This document shows, in pieces, positions 33,888 to 44,911 of a stretch of DNA of 64,000 nucleotides. How positions within the stretch are numbered: position 1 is the stretch's first letter; every line of letters starts with the position of its first letter. The notes below the pieces were generated by a model. The model did not search any database. It saw only the letters and a program-made list of their open reading frames with translations, and was not told where the DNA came from. The translations under genes and the position numbers were made by a program. Source of the stretch: Kuschelorhynchus macadamiae (lineage: Eukaryota > Arthropoda > Insecta > Coleoptera > Curculionidae); contig JAUTXW010000877.1 of the NCBI GenBank assembly GCA_030620095.1, positions 124,001 through 188,000 on the forward strand, in the 5' to 3' direction.

Positions 33888-34441
33888 TGTTAAGGAAACT
33901 CCTAATTTCTTATTTATTTCTTTATTATCTACAATTTATTTTAATTGTCAAATTAATTATTACTTATTTTGGGCATAAATGATGCGTATCTTAGTTATTT
34001 TATTATCACATCATTTACAGGTATATTTAATTTTATAACTATTCATAACGCACAAATTTGGTATTAACCCTCTTAAGCACTCTAGAAGTCGTGCATCTGA
34101 TTCTACATGTTCGACGAAAAAGGAGAACTACTCCGACCGGCATTGAGATAGTACGAAAATATGTACGGTACTTGCTTACAAAACTTCTAACAGTTTCGTG
34201 AGTTCGGTCTATATTTCCGACAGGAAAACACTTTCCTTCCCTGCAATACTCCAGTACATCGAAGTGACAAGTGAACAAAGAAAAATCCCAGCACCACAAG
34301 AGAAGGGCCCTTCGAAGCCTACGAACTGTGCTGTTTAAGGTAGGAGTGCCTTTTACCTCTTTTGTGCGTTCTTTCTTTTACTCATTTAACACTTTTTCAC
34401 ACCTATCATACAGTCCACTGTTTACATGCGTTACCGCATCA
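33888..34441 (+). repeat. Right LTR of the BEL element
   Basis: It is 554 bp, starts tgttaagg and ends gcatca, with five substitutions relative to the left LTR. An antisense 86-codon frame is open in both LTR copies but has no recognisable motif. Confidence 0.95.
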
Positions 34442-34446
34442 AGTAG

Positions 34447-35298
34447 TATATACTGATGGCTCAAAAACCTCCCATCAGACATCGGCAGCATTCTGTATTC
34501 CTAGGTTGAACTATCAACAATCAGTTATTATTAATAAAGATTACAGCATATTTTGTGCTGAAGCTGCGGCAATATATTACGCTATCAAATGGGCGATCAC
34601 ACAAACTGCCACTCATATTTTAATATGTACAGACAGTCAGTCTGTTCTACGAAAGTTGGAAAATTTCTGCCACTCTAAAGATACTTTTCCTAATGGTTTT
34701 ATATATGGAATATTAGAACTAACCTCTGAAAGTAACAAAAATTTTAAGTTCCTCTGGGTAAAATCACATAATGGAATTAAAGGAAATATCATGGCAGACC
34801 ACGTTGCAAAATCTTCTAATATCGAGAATAGCATAAATGATGCAACTTTAATCACCAGTGAATATTTGTACGCCTTTTGTAACAACATGTTCATCCAGTG
34901 GAGAACAGAGTGGCAGGAGTATGGTTTTCATACAAAAACTACAGCCTAATACATAATAGTATTCCGCACAGACATTGGTTCCAAAGTACGAATACTACTC
35001 GGCAATTATATCTTGCATAAGCTGCCTTAAATTGAATCACGTTAGACTACCATTCCATCTATACAAAATTGGAATCGACGAGAGTACCGACTGTCCATCA
35101 TGTGGAGAATATGGCGATGTCAGCCATTTTCTGTTTAATTGTAAACAATATGAAAATGAGTCCAGAGCAATCTCAAAGGTTTTTATCAATAACGGTTTTT
35201 CTGCACCTTTATGGCTGCCCGAAATTTTAAACTCAAATAACGTTAAAGTATACAAATACATTTATTTGTATTTCAACAAAATTTGTATCAAGCTGTAG
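34447..35298 (+). pseudogene. LINE RNase H domain and C-terminal zinc knuckle
   Basis: It continues the LINE cut by the BEL element. RNase H motifs are VVYTDGSKTS (D), FCAEAAAIYYAI (E), ICTDSQSVLRKL (D) and GNIMADHVAK (D), so the DEDD set is complete. A stop at 34947-34949 and a frame change follow. Then comes a region with CPSCGEYGDVSHFLFNC, a CCHC-like knuckle usual at the end of these proteins, to the stop at 35298. RNase H removes the RNA strand during target-primed reverse transcription. Confidence 0.85.
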
Positions 35299-35330
35299 CA
35301 ATAAATATATCCTTTTCTCCAAATCCAAAA

Positions 35331-37736
35331 GTTTACCTGTGTCTTCAAACCTTTACTTATCCGGTCTACCTAGTATTTTGTAATATTTAAATGCTCCGAT
35401 CGACCCGAGAGCGAGAAACGTATGTCCCAGTGTACATTCCTTTTTACCCATCCTCTTTTAACTAAACAACGTATTGATACAAGTCTTAATACACACATAG
35501 TACAAACCTATACGGTTGAATATTTCCCCTTTTTATATTTATGTAATGTGGCATACCAATTACTGAGGTTTTTAATTGCGGATGATCATATGATTTTCGT
35601 AAAATTCGGGAAACTAAAAAGAAGATGATGAAAATTATTATCACCAAAGTAAGCTATAGTCATTTAGGAGAGTTGCTATATAGATAAAGTTATTAGTCAT
35701 AAAATGCGACAAAATCTGCAAAAACCCTAAAAGATATTAGTGGGTGGCAATGATAGAAAATTAACTATAGTTTCCCACCAATTTATCTCAGAAACCATCT
35801 TATTTGGATAAAAATAAACTGAACCACAATTGTCGAGGAATTTCTCACCTAAATTTGTCACGTTTACTAAATTGCTCTATCTGCAATATTTTCGCGAAAT
35901 TTTCAGAAACCGCAATTTAAATCTAAAAATGAAAAAAATAAGCTTTAATTAGTTCAAAAGTAAAAAGTGACCACTAGACACGTGTTTTTAGTTTCCCCCA
36001 CCAGCCGTACAACCAAGTTTAAACTTAAAGATAACTCGAAGGAAAACCGTACAAAAATAAAAGCAAGAAACGTAAATTAACTAACATAAACCAGCTGAAC
36101 ATTTCTAAATATGGCCTGAAAAAAATCCACAATTTTTAAGGGCATCATCTACTTTATCAACAGATCGAATCCTATAACCACATACCGAGGCATCCAGTAT
36201 AAAGAACTTTATGAAATATCCTATTTCTACCAAAATTTGTCCTCGCATATTGCGTATTCGTGTTTTATCCTCTGCTGTCGCATATTGACTGTCATAGGTA
36301 CAAAAACTATAATTTGTAACCACTTATAGACACCAAGTACGAAAAAAAAACCGGGCTACCGAAATATATGTATAATGATACACAGAAGCAAACCATTCTT
36401 TTAAGAAATTCTATACTTCATCTGTGCCAACGTAATTGAATAAAATTTTGGTAGGTTAAATAAAACATAATTTTAATTTTTTTTAGTTATACCAGCGTTG
36501 CTATTTCCGAACTTACGTTATTAACTTTTGTATTTAGAATGGCCTTAAAAACACCCTATATTTGTATACTTATTGCGATTTATAACATTCTAATTTCAAC
36601 CATGTGTCAGAACAAAACCTTAGTGTATCATGGATGTCTAGATATTATCTGGAATTGCATGTTATGATTTTATTGGTTGATTTCTTAAAAAAAAAATCAC
36701 AATGTTGTGTGGTATCAACTTACTCCTCTTACTCTTCTCTTTAAAAATTGACTATCTCTAATAAAAAATAATAAAATTGAGTATAAAAGTGTGAATAAGA
36801 GAGAAAAATTTTCTTTTTCGAGCTAAATAGTTTGTTTCTGCTTAGCTCTCCAGATTTTAGAACAAAAATTAAATAAAAAATAGCTTGGCATGTCAGAATG
36901 ACATAAACGACATATGCTTGTACTTAAAATATCCCAGTAAATCACAATATGCCAACACAAATGTACCATATAGAAAAGTTAATACGAGAAATTCTGAAGC
37001 AAAAGTTAGGGCAACGGCAAATTAAGTCTAATTTAATCAATCAAAATTTCGTTGCAATATAGTATTAGCTAAGAAACAAGTTATAGAGAGCCACTTAAAT
37101 TTGTTTCACTCGGTATAAATATACTACTTACCTTTGTTAATTACCTCGAAGAAAGCTAAGTGTTTAGCAAATCTAGTGGAAGTTAAAACTATTTTTTCTA
37201 TTTAACGTAAAATTTTTTAACTTTCAATTACCACTTTAAAAAGTGTCCAGCAGTTTAATTAAGTCTAAACCGTCAAAGACAAAGAATTTTGTATGATAAA
37301 AGTGGTATCGTCCTCAATCGCCAACGGCCTACGCGCTGCGGTTGCTAGTTTTTGCCTTAATTCCTTTACTCGGGCCTTTTAATTGTGTTAGTTCCCTTTC
37401 TGCGCCACTCTGATTAATTAAATTTCTCTCGTTTTCTTCAACATCCGCCGCGATTCCACTAGAATTACCGAGGCTTTAGTAATAGAATAGTGTCGCATTG
37501 TTCAGTTATTTTAACTTTTTTTAAGTCTGAAAGCAAAGCCGCTTAGTTTCGAGTTTGAATATCAATTGTTCTCAGTTTGGATATTCAGGGAGGTTAAAAG
37601 AGCGAAATGTATTATAATAGAGAAATAAAATTATGACTTGTAACTGAATTAATTTTGTGTAGTATATTGTATAAATAATTGGCAAGAAATAGTTCAGGAA
37701 GCAGAACCATTTTTTACACCGGAACTCAGGAAAGTT
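35331..37736. other. Long intronic stretch with no recognised gene
   Basis: There are no convincing frames or terminal repeats. The patch 37320-37560 is richer in G+C (ccaacggcctacgcgctgcgg, catccgccgcgattcc) than its surroundings and could be the remnant of an element or a conserved noncoding piece. I cannot tell which. Confidence 0.4.
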
Positions 37737-37870
37737 AGGAAGTATTCTGCTGATAAAAAAATCACCCTCAGAGATTTTTGCAGACCTTTGAGTCTTAAGG
37801 TCCCTGGACCTCTAAAAACATGTCTCATTTTCGTCGGTTTGCCGTTCTGTCTCTCCGCGGAACAGCTCAA
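37737..37870 (+). repeat. Interspersed module, copy 3 (decayed)
   Basis: Words shared with 18973-19195 in order: aggaagtattctgctgataa, aaatcaccctcagagatttt, ttaaggtccctgga, cgtcggtttgccgttctgtc and gcggaacagctcaaaaag. The usual repeat array does not follow this copy. Confidence 0.6.
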
Positions 37871-38040
37871 AAAGAGATATATTGTATTGAGAAACAAAAT
37901 GGCCTAATAATATATTTAAATATTCGTTAAAATTTTAATTCCTGGAATAAAACCTTCTTTTTATGGGAGAAAATAATAAAACACATTATTTATTTTCTGT
38001 AGATTGCGTAAATGATTTAATGAGAGATAATAATAATACA

Positions 38041-40288
38041 AAAAATTCAAATCTGCATCTCCTGATCACACGGTTGCAGAAATGCTTGACACTCTGAAGC
38101 AAAAATTATCCGTGTATGCCACAGGACTCCGAAAAGATACAAAGAGTCAACAACCTGTTTCGAAGAAGCGAAAAACAGTTCTACCAAAAAAACCATAAGC
38201 AATGAAGAGGCACGAGTAATAGAACCACCGACCAAACAAGAAACCACAGAATACTGAAAAATCATTTGATCTGAACCGAAACTACACAGTAATACAGACA
38301 GACACAAGTGCTTGGAAGAACAAGAGGACTTTGCAATGACAACACAAGAAGTTGCAGAAACAATCAAATACACGCGTAACTGGAGATGTCCTGGAATAGA
38401 TAACATTCATAACCTCTAGTACAAATAGTTTACCTCCAGCTCTCACTGGCCAAATTAATGAAATTATTTTAAAACCTAGCACACTCCCCAGTTTTCTCAC
38501 CCAAGGAGTCACATACCTTAAACCCAAAAACTCAGACAATAAGGACCCGTTAAATTACCGAGCTATTACGTGCCTTTCAACCCTATATAAGATCATTACA
38601 GCCACAATTACCAGGAAAATAGAACAACATGTGCAGGAAAATCAGCCGAGGATGCAACGAGCAGCTAATTATAGACAGCGTCATCATGGAACAAACCAGG
38701 AAAAATTATAGAAACCTTCATACTGGTTACATAGTTTATAAAAAAGCCTTTGATTCGATACTCCACAGTTGGATAACCGGAGTGCTAGAATTATACAAAG
38801 TCGATAAAAACATCGGGCAATTTCTTACGCAAATCATGACTACGTGGAAAACTAAAATCAACCTGAGATCATGATCATGAGATCATGATCTGATCAAACA
38901 CCAAAAAAAATAAACTACACAAAATAAACCATCTTTTGTACAGGGATGACATAAAATTATACACAAGCACAAAGGCACAGCTAAATGAACTCCTTAAAAT
39001 CACAGAAACGATTACCCTGGACATCAACATGGAATTTGGTATAAGTAGACATATCAACAAGGGACAATGGAAAGACCACCCTACGACGGAAACAATCAAC
39101 AATGAAACCATAGATAACATGCTCAAAGAAGAAACGTGCAGATACCTAAGCTACCATCAAAGCACCAAAATTATCCACACTCATATCAAATCAGAGCTCA
39201 AGACGGAATTTAAAACCATAGTCACAAAACTACTAAAAACAAAACTGAACTCCAGAAATCTAACGAAAGCTATTAACATCTTTGCCATACCTATTCTAAC
39301 GTATTCGTTTGGTATCATTAAATGGTCACACACAGACATAGAAAACATTCACATTCTCATACGCTCTGAATTCACCAACACAGGAAGTTACATCCCAATG
39401 CATGCAATGAAAGACTCACCATCGAGAGAAGAGAAGGAGGGAGAGGAATTATAGACATACAATCACTAAATAAAAAACAAATTTACGAACTCAAAAAATT
39501 CTTCCACAACAAACAAACTAACCTCCACAGGGCGATACTGAAGGCACACAAGAATTATACACCGCTCGACCTGTCTCAAATGAGCCACGCAGCATACGCA
39601 GACAGTCACATCCAATCACGACTAGAAAAGATGAACATCTGGTCTGAAAAAACACCTTACGGAAGACACAGATACCACATAAAGCAAGACCACATGCATA
39701 AAAAGCTTTCATATACGTAGTTACAAGAAGGGCAGCTGTTCCCCGAAACAGAAGGCTTCCTGCTTGTCATCTAGGACAAAGTGATAGCAACCAGAAACTA
39801 CAGAAAGCACATCATCAAGTTACAACTATTGAAGACGACACGTGCAGGGGATGTCACCAGCAGAAAGAAACGATTGATCACATAACGAGTGGATGTAGAA
39901 TAATGGCCGGAACTGAATACACCGCGAAACACAACTCAACAGCGAAGGTCGTTCATCAATCATTAGCCACCATATACAAACTAACGGAGAACACAGACCC
40001 TTACTACCATTATACACCAACATCTTGAAAACGAAGACTACAAGCTCTACTGTGACATTGACATCCACACAGATAAAAAACTTTCCCGACATCACCTTTC
40101 GATCCAAAAAAGAGAAGATCACTTATTTAATTGACATGGCTGTCCCCAACGACGAGAACCTCCAAGCGAAATATAGTGAGAAGATCGCCAAATACACCGA
40201 CTTGGCAATGGAAGTAAAAAGGCTGTGGAAACAGGAAGGAGTCATTATTATCATTATTATCACCCCAACAACGTTTAAAAACATGTAG
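38041..40288 (+). pseudogene. R4/Dong-like LINE with restriction-like endonuclease, decayed
   Basis: One ORF of an R2/R4-group LINE can be followed through many stops. Pieces are LKQKLSVYAT (near 38090), TRNWRCPGIDNIHN (38370), KKAFDSILHSWI (RT motif A, 38740), LLYRDDIKLYTST (RT catalytic box with Met replaced by Arg, 38930), NINMEFGISRH-type region, AINIFAIPILTYSFGIIKW (39260), a knuckle CRGCHQQKETIDHITSGC (about 39846), and the C-terminal endonuclease FPDITF...TYLIDMAVPNDE (40080-40160) with KYTDLAMEVKRLWKQ. The end has been replaced by att-type repeats. Such elements often target simple repeats. It is inactive. Confidence 0.8.
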
Positions 40289-40959
40289 CATCGTTAGATC
40301 ATTTCTTAGTACACAATAGTTGATTTTTTTTTCCTTTCCTTTTTTTTGGTTTTTTTATTTTTATTTTTATTTTTTTATACTGGTTTGGTATAATCTCGTC
40401 AGTATAAAATACAGCCACAGGAATACAAGTTGAGACAGATAATAATAATAAAACTAAACAGAACAAAAATAAATTACAGTATATATGTATATAGTTATTA
40501 CTAAATAATTATATGTATATATTATAGAGTGTATATTGTACGAGGTAAGTTGTGGATAAAGGCGAATTTATCCCTTTTTTAAATTATATTACATATTATT
40601 TCTGCTACTGTTATTTGTTTCGTTTACTACTTAAATTAAAACCTACGAATTATATTTTCCCTAATAGCTACAAGCTGCAATTTTTCATTGGATAGAATAA
40701 AACACACCTCACATAAAACATTGATATATGGTTCCGATATTATACTGGTATCACTATAATTGCAAACATTTTAGAGCAATTTTAAAAGAATGGTAAACAA
40801 TAAGGAATATTTTTATTTAAAAATAGATGGAATAAAAAAATAAAAATACAATTCTTTATAAATGTTGCACATATCTTTTATATTTCACTTATGCGTATCT
40901 ATCTCTATCGGTAAAAGAACAGTAAAAGAGCTCCCTAACGGTTCTTAAGTCGATTCATT
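40289..40959. other. AT-rich spacer
   Basis: T-rich runs (40318-40380), aat/taa microsatellite traces and otherwise plain AT-rich sequence. No feature is supported. Confidence 0.4.
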
Positions 40960-41640
40960 CCCGTATGTTTCTCAACCAGAGTATTTGTTTCTTCCTATTC
41001 CACTTTTGCCTTCTATTTTTTCTTCGATCATCGATTGGAGCAACTGGTATTTTAAGTTTCTAATTATATATCCTGTATAGCTGACTTTTTTCTTGTTAAT
41101 GGAAGTTATTAATTCGTTTTTTTTTTCTAGTCTATACTTTTTTATTGGTGGCTCTATTAATTCATGAAATCTTCAGCAAGTGTCAATATGTCCATTTCAA
41201 TTGCCTCTAATTTCTTCAAAATAGTTTAGCTTTCAAGGTCCATGTCTCTACTACATATATCAAAACAGACCATATCTCTTACCAACAGCTTTATATCGAT
41301 GTCGCGGCTTGTTAGTACTATGCTGAGCTTTTGGAATATGGGTAGTTTTATTTTGTGTCATAATCCCATTTTTATGTTGCCAACTTCCGAAGTATTTTTA
41401 TAGTGAAACTGTCTCCAAATATTTGTCTTCAGCACTCAGTCTTGCGGTTTCGTATTGTCTACCATCTCTGTTGTCATTAATTTAATTTTTTTATTTTTTA
41501 GATTAATCCATATGTTTTACTAACAGAGGTCACTTGATTTCCTTTTATATGCAGTTCCTCAATGCTATTTGCTAGTATGAGTGTAGCATCAACATATCGT
41601 AGGTTGTTTATTTGTAATATATATGTAAAGCTCACATGCT
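40960..41640 (-). pseudogene. RTE/CR1-like LINE RT C-terminal region, heavily decayed
   Basis: Minus-strand phrases in order: ATLILANSIEELHIKGNQ with VTSVSKTYGLI (about 41490-41590, just after the lost RT catalytic box), TSRDIDIKLL-like (41280-41310), then VETWTLKA and KKLEAIEMDIL (41195-41245), which correspond to the xxYGxExWTL...LKKLExFEMW block of endonuclease-RT LINEs. Stops and frameshifts occur every few codons. Confidence 0.6.
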
Positions 41641-42479
41641 CTTAAATCATATATTAAAAAGAAATGGCGAAATGATACATATGTTTCGAAACAAAATGCA
41701 TTTTTGGACTTATCTGTGTAGGTACCTTTTTATTTTGGCTAAAGAAACTTACTCTAGAACCTTAGCAATTAAACTGGCAATCACCGCAAAAAAAAACTTT
41801 TTTTCCTTGGAGAACCAACAAATAAAGAGAAATTAACACCAAAACAAAATACGAATGTTGTATATTCGCTTAGTCAAAAAAAAACAATTACAAATTTACT
41901 TTAAATACTCGTTTGAACCAATCAAAAATAATTAATGTTACTTTATATAACCTTAACAAGAAAAACAATGGCCTCCTGTTAAAGACTGCACCATAGCGAA
42001 CTTCTTGGAAGAGAATTTAATGAAGTTGTTAGTTATAAATGTAATTGACACATTTTTCCATTCTCTTATTCTTATTAAAAGGTGTATGAACCTGTTGTCG
42101 GAAAATAGAGTTAGTTAAGAACATTATATTAGGAAAAACGCGCTCATTATAGAATACTTGGAAATTGCTCACACTTTTGAAAGAAGAATGGTATACCGTC
42201 GAACTCAAAGGATTTCTTGTAACATTGGAATAATGACAAGCACGTTCAATGCAATTCGATACGTGGTGTTCTCATCAAATATCATATTAAGATTTCGCGC
42301 ATTATCCCAACTTTCTAATAAAACATCACTTATTTTTGTATTATATTACCTTTTACATTAATTAACCCATGTTTGGGATCAAATAACAATAAACAATATT
42401 TTCGTGGGTCGGAAAAAAAGAACTGTTTTAAAGAAATAGAACTAAGATGCTCCGAATCCCTGTTTGTAATACCTGGCAT
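41641..42479. other. Spacer without recognised features
   Basis: Short open frames at 41636-41836 and 42158-42361 have no motif. Nothing else was seen. Confidence 0.4.
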
Positions 42480-42640
42480 GAATCAATAATGTTATTTCTA
42501 TTGCATAATAAGTACACTTGCATGTCGTCCGTTACTGACCACTTAATTTCTAAAGATCCCTGTGAGTGCCGTAAGTATAAATAACGTACAGCAAAGGGCT
42601 AATTATTGACCCCTGGGATACTTCAGTAGTTACGATTAAC
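42480..42640 (-). pseudogene. LINE RT remnant around the catalytic box
   Basis: The minus-strand reading gives EVSQGSIISPLLYVIYT (a GVPQGSxLSPLLF-type block) and, after a short frame change, TDDMQVYLLCNRNNIIDS, a YADDxQxY-type box in which the position before the two Asp reads Thr. Flanks are unreadable. Confidence 0.6.
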
Positions 42641-42774
42641 TGCTGACAATTTTAATGAATTTCTAACTTCCATTGTTAGTCACCTAATTGGCAGTCTACA
42701 TATTAACATCGATAAACAGAACTAATTAATATTTATGATTCCGAATGCACTTCATTCTTTTGTTTTTTTTTACC

Positions 42775-44160
42775 TATAACAGAGACCGAAATGTGGAATG
42801 CTATTTATGCTCTAAAGACACCTAACTCTTGCGATATTTATGATATTAGTGTAACAATATTCTCAAAGAAATTAGTACCTGTTTATTAAAACCTTTAACT
42901 CAATTACAATGCAAGAAAATTGTATGTTTATGGATGAAGCGAGCATAACTAATGTGGCTTTAGAAGAAATTATTGATAACCTGAATCCAAGAAAATCTGG
43001 TGAATATGATAATATTTCTATAAAAATTATTAAAACAGTCAAAATTCAACTAATTCTAATTTTAAAACATCTAATTCATTGATCTTTTAAAACAAGTATC
43101 ATTCCAAAAAAATTAAAATATCTAGAGTTACGCCAATATATAAAGGGGGAAGTAATATTAATCCAAATAATTATAGACCAATATCTGTATTACCAGTCTA
43201 TCAAAGATTCTAGAAAAAGTAATGCACAATAAATTATCAAATTACTTAGAAATTATAAATTTACTTTTTTTTACTTAATTCAGTGGTCAATATGGGTTTT
43301 GAAAGTCTAGCGATACAATGTCGTATCTTATCGTTAGACTTATGCAAAGCTTTTGACACAATTAATCCTAATATTTTATTAAAAAAAATTATACAATATT
43401 GGAATTCGAGGAAATATCTATTACTGGTTTCAAAATTACTTAAATGGTAGACAGCAATATGTCGAAATTGGAAATAATATTAGTTTTAGGAAAGAGATAT
43501 CATGTGGTGTACCTCAAGGTTCAATATTAGGACCTATTTTATTTTTAATATACATAAATACAATTTTAAAATTAAAACTTAATGTATTTTTTATTTTGGA
43601 ATTAATTTTGAAATCAGATACTACATTGCAGAATATTTAAGAATTATATCCAATTGGCTACAATCTCTTAAACTAACTTTAAATTTTTAAAAACCATCTT
43701 TTATGTCTATAAATAAAAATCCAATGGAATCAATTAAATGCAACCAAAAAAATATTAATTATAGAAGATGCATTAAATTTTTGAGACTATACATGGATGA
43801 AAATTTAAGTTGGCGGAATCACATATTCGTTAGAAAAGTATATCTCCTCTAGTAGGAACTCTATATAAAATTCGTTGAAATATACTATTAAAAATTTATG
43901 AAAAATATTTATTTTTAATTAATATATTCAAAATTGCAATATTTGATTTCAGTTTGGGGATCTGCTAATTTAAATACTTTGAAACCTTTATGTTGATATT
44001 ACCAAATAAAATTGTCAAATGTATACATAAACTTGCTTTCCTAGAACCAACAATAAATTTATATTCAAAATTTGGCTATTTAGATGCTAACCATATTTGT
44101 AAGTTAAAAACATGCATTTAAAAAAAATTCAATACTTACAAAAGATAAATTATCCAGTAT
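42775..44160 (+). pseudogene. LINE RT (I/Jockey-like), decayed
   Basis: Readable blocks are ITETEMWNAIYALKTPNSCD (42780), KISRVTPIYKGGSNINPNNY then RPISVLPV (43120-43190), ANLIVRLCKAFDT-like motif A (SLDLCKAFDTINPNIL, about 43340-43380), NGRQQYVEIGNNISF and CGVPQGSILGPILFLIYIN (43500-43558). The FADD box is missing and about 100 bp appears to be deleted after it. The tail to 44160 shows only scattered matches (LSWRNHIF, near 43806). It is unrelated in detail to the LINE that follows. Confidence 0.7.
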
Positions 44161-44184
44161 AGATTTATTTATCAACTTAATTAA

Positions 44185-44598
44185 TTGCTGTATATCTCAG
44201 AGAATTTCTCCAGATTGTCTTTGGAAAGTTACAGATCTATTTCACTATTACCATTGTTTGGTAAAGTGTTAATTAAAAATAACTTACGCGAGTATTTTGA
44301 GAATAATCGTTTATTAGAGCTATCGCAATTTGGGTTTCTCAAGGATCGCTGCACTGTTCAAGCGATAAGTGAGATTGTAGATGCCGTTATCGAGGGACTT
44401 GAGGGAGGATTGCATGTTGGGCTTACTATGTGTGACCTGAGCCTGGCTTTTGATTACGTTTTTCACGATGTCTTAGTTCGAAAACTTGACGGTAGGGAGT
44501 ACGGGGTGTTTCAATGAAATGAAAAAGGAGAAATACTGTGCTTTGCGATCGGTATTTATCCGAGTTTGTCTGTAGAAAGTGGTGTACCACAGGGTTCT
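44185..44598 (+). pseudogene. LINE RT fragment interrupted by a SINE
   Basis: The frame reads SYRSISLLPLFGKVLIKN, QFGFLKDRCTVQAISEIVDA, then LTMCDLSLAFDYVFHDVLV (RT motif A) and, after a stop, SVESGVPQGS, where a SINE is inserted at 44599. A probable continuation of the same LINE, its 3-prime coding end, lies at 47600-48070. Confidence 0.75.
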
Positions 44599-44604
44599 GC
44601 TCGG

Positions 44605-44657
44605 TGGCTCAGTGGTAAGAGAGCTGGCTTCCACCCGGAAGGCGCGGGTTCGAGACT
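44605..44657 (+). promoter_or_regulatory. Internal Pol III promoter (A and B boxes) of the SINE
   Basis: A box tggctcagtgg at 44605-44615 and B box ggttcgagact at 44647-44657. The spacing equals that of a tRNA gene. Confidence 0.85.
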
Positions 44658-44911
44658 TGGCGTAGCCGGCACTTTTTAAATAAAGAGTGCTCGATATGCC
44701 TGGTCCGGTACCTTCCCGAGGTGCCTTTGGTCGTTGGGATAATAAAATAACGACTCTGTTCTTAGACTTGGGGTCGACTGCGAACTGTAACAAGGCCTCT
44801 TACTCAACACATACACTACACGACACAACTGCGTAAAAGGCAACGGGAAACCACTATGTAGAACACATTCCATAGTATAATGGTCTAATGTAGTGCATTT
44901 AAGAAAGCATA

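Larger units (their letters stand above)
27579..34441 (+). mobile_element. Full-length BEL/Pao LTR retrotransposon, young
   Basis: The 6863-bp element has LTRs 27579-28132 and 33888-34441 (554 bp each, TG...CA), a tRNA-Tyr-type primer site, a polypurine tract, a 5-bp target duplication and one long gag-pol frame. I count five substitutions and no indel between the LTRs, which indicates a recent insertion. It replicates through an RNA intermediate in virus-like particles. It has no envelope-like frame. Its position inside an older, decayed LINE agrees with a late arrival. Confidence 0.95.
27077..35330 (+). mobile_element. RNase H-bearing LINE (I/Jockey-like), split by a BEL element
   Basis: The LINE is 5-prime truncated at about 27077. 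Its RT C-terminus lies at 27097-27578 and its RNase H plus tail resume at 34442. The BEL target duplication AGTAG is the exact join. A polyadenylation signal aataaa lies at 35300, shortly after the last stop. RNase H after RT is typical of the I-group LINEs, which is the basis for the class. Confidence 0.8.

Noticed and set aside
36105..36323. 72-codon minus-strand frame
   Set aside because: No recognisable motif, no splice sites, and isolated in noncoding DNA.
44599..44671. Functional tRNA gene
   Set aside because: A and B boxes are good, but the acceptor and anticodon stems do not pair well and a SINE body follows.
44473..44873. Minus-strand frames of 65-106 codons
   Set aside because: They run antisense across the LINE/SINE junction and the tRNA-like head.
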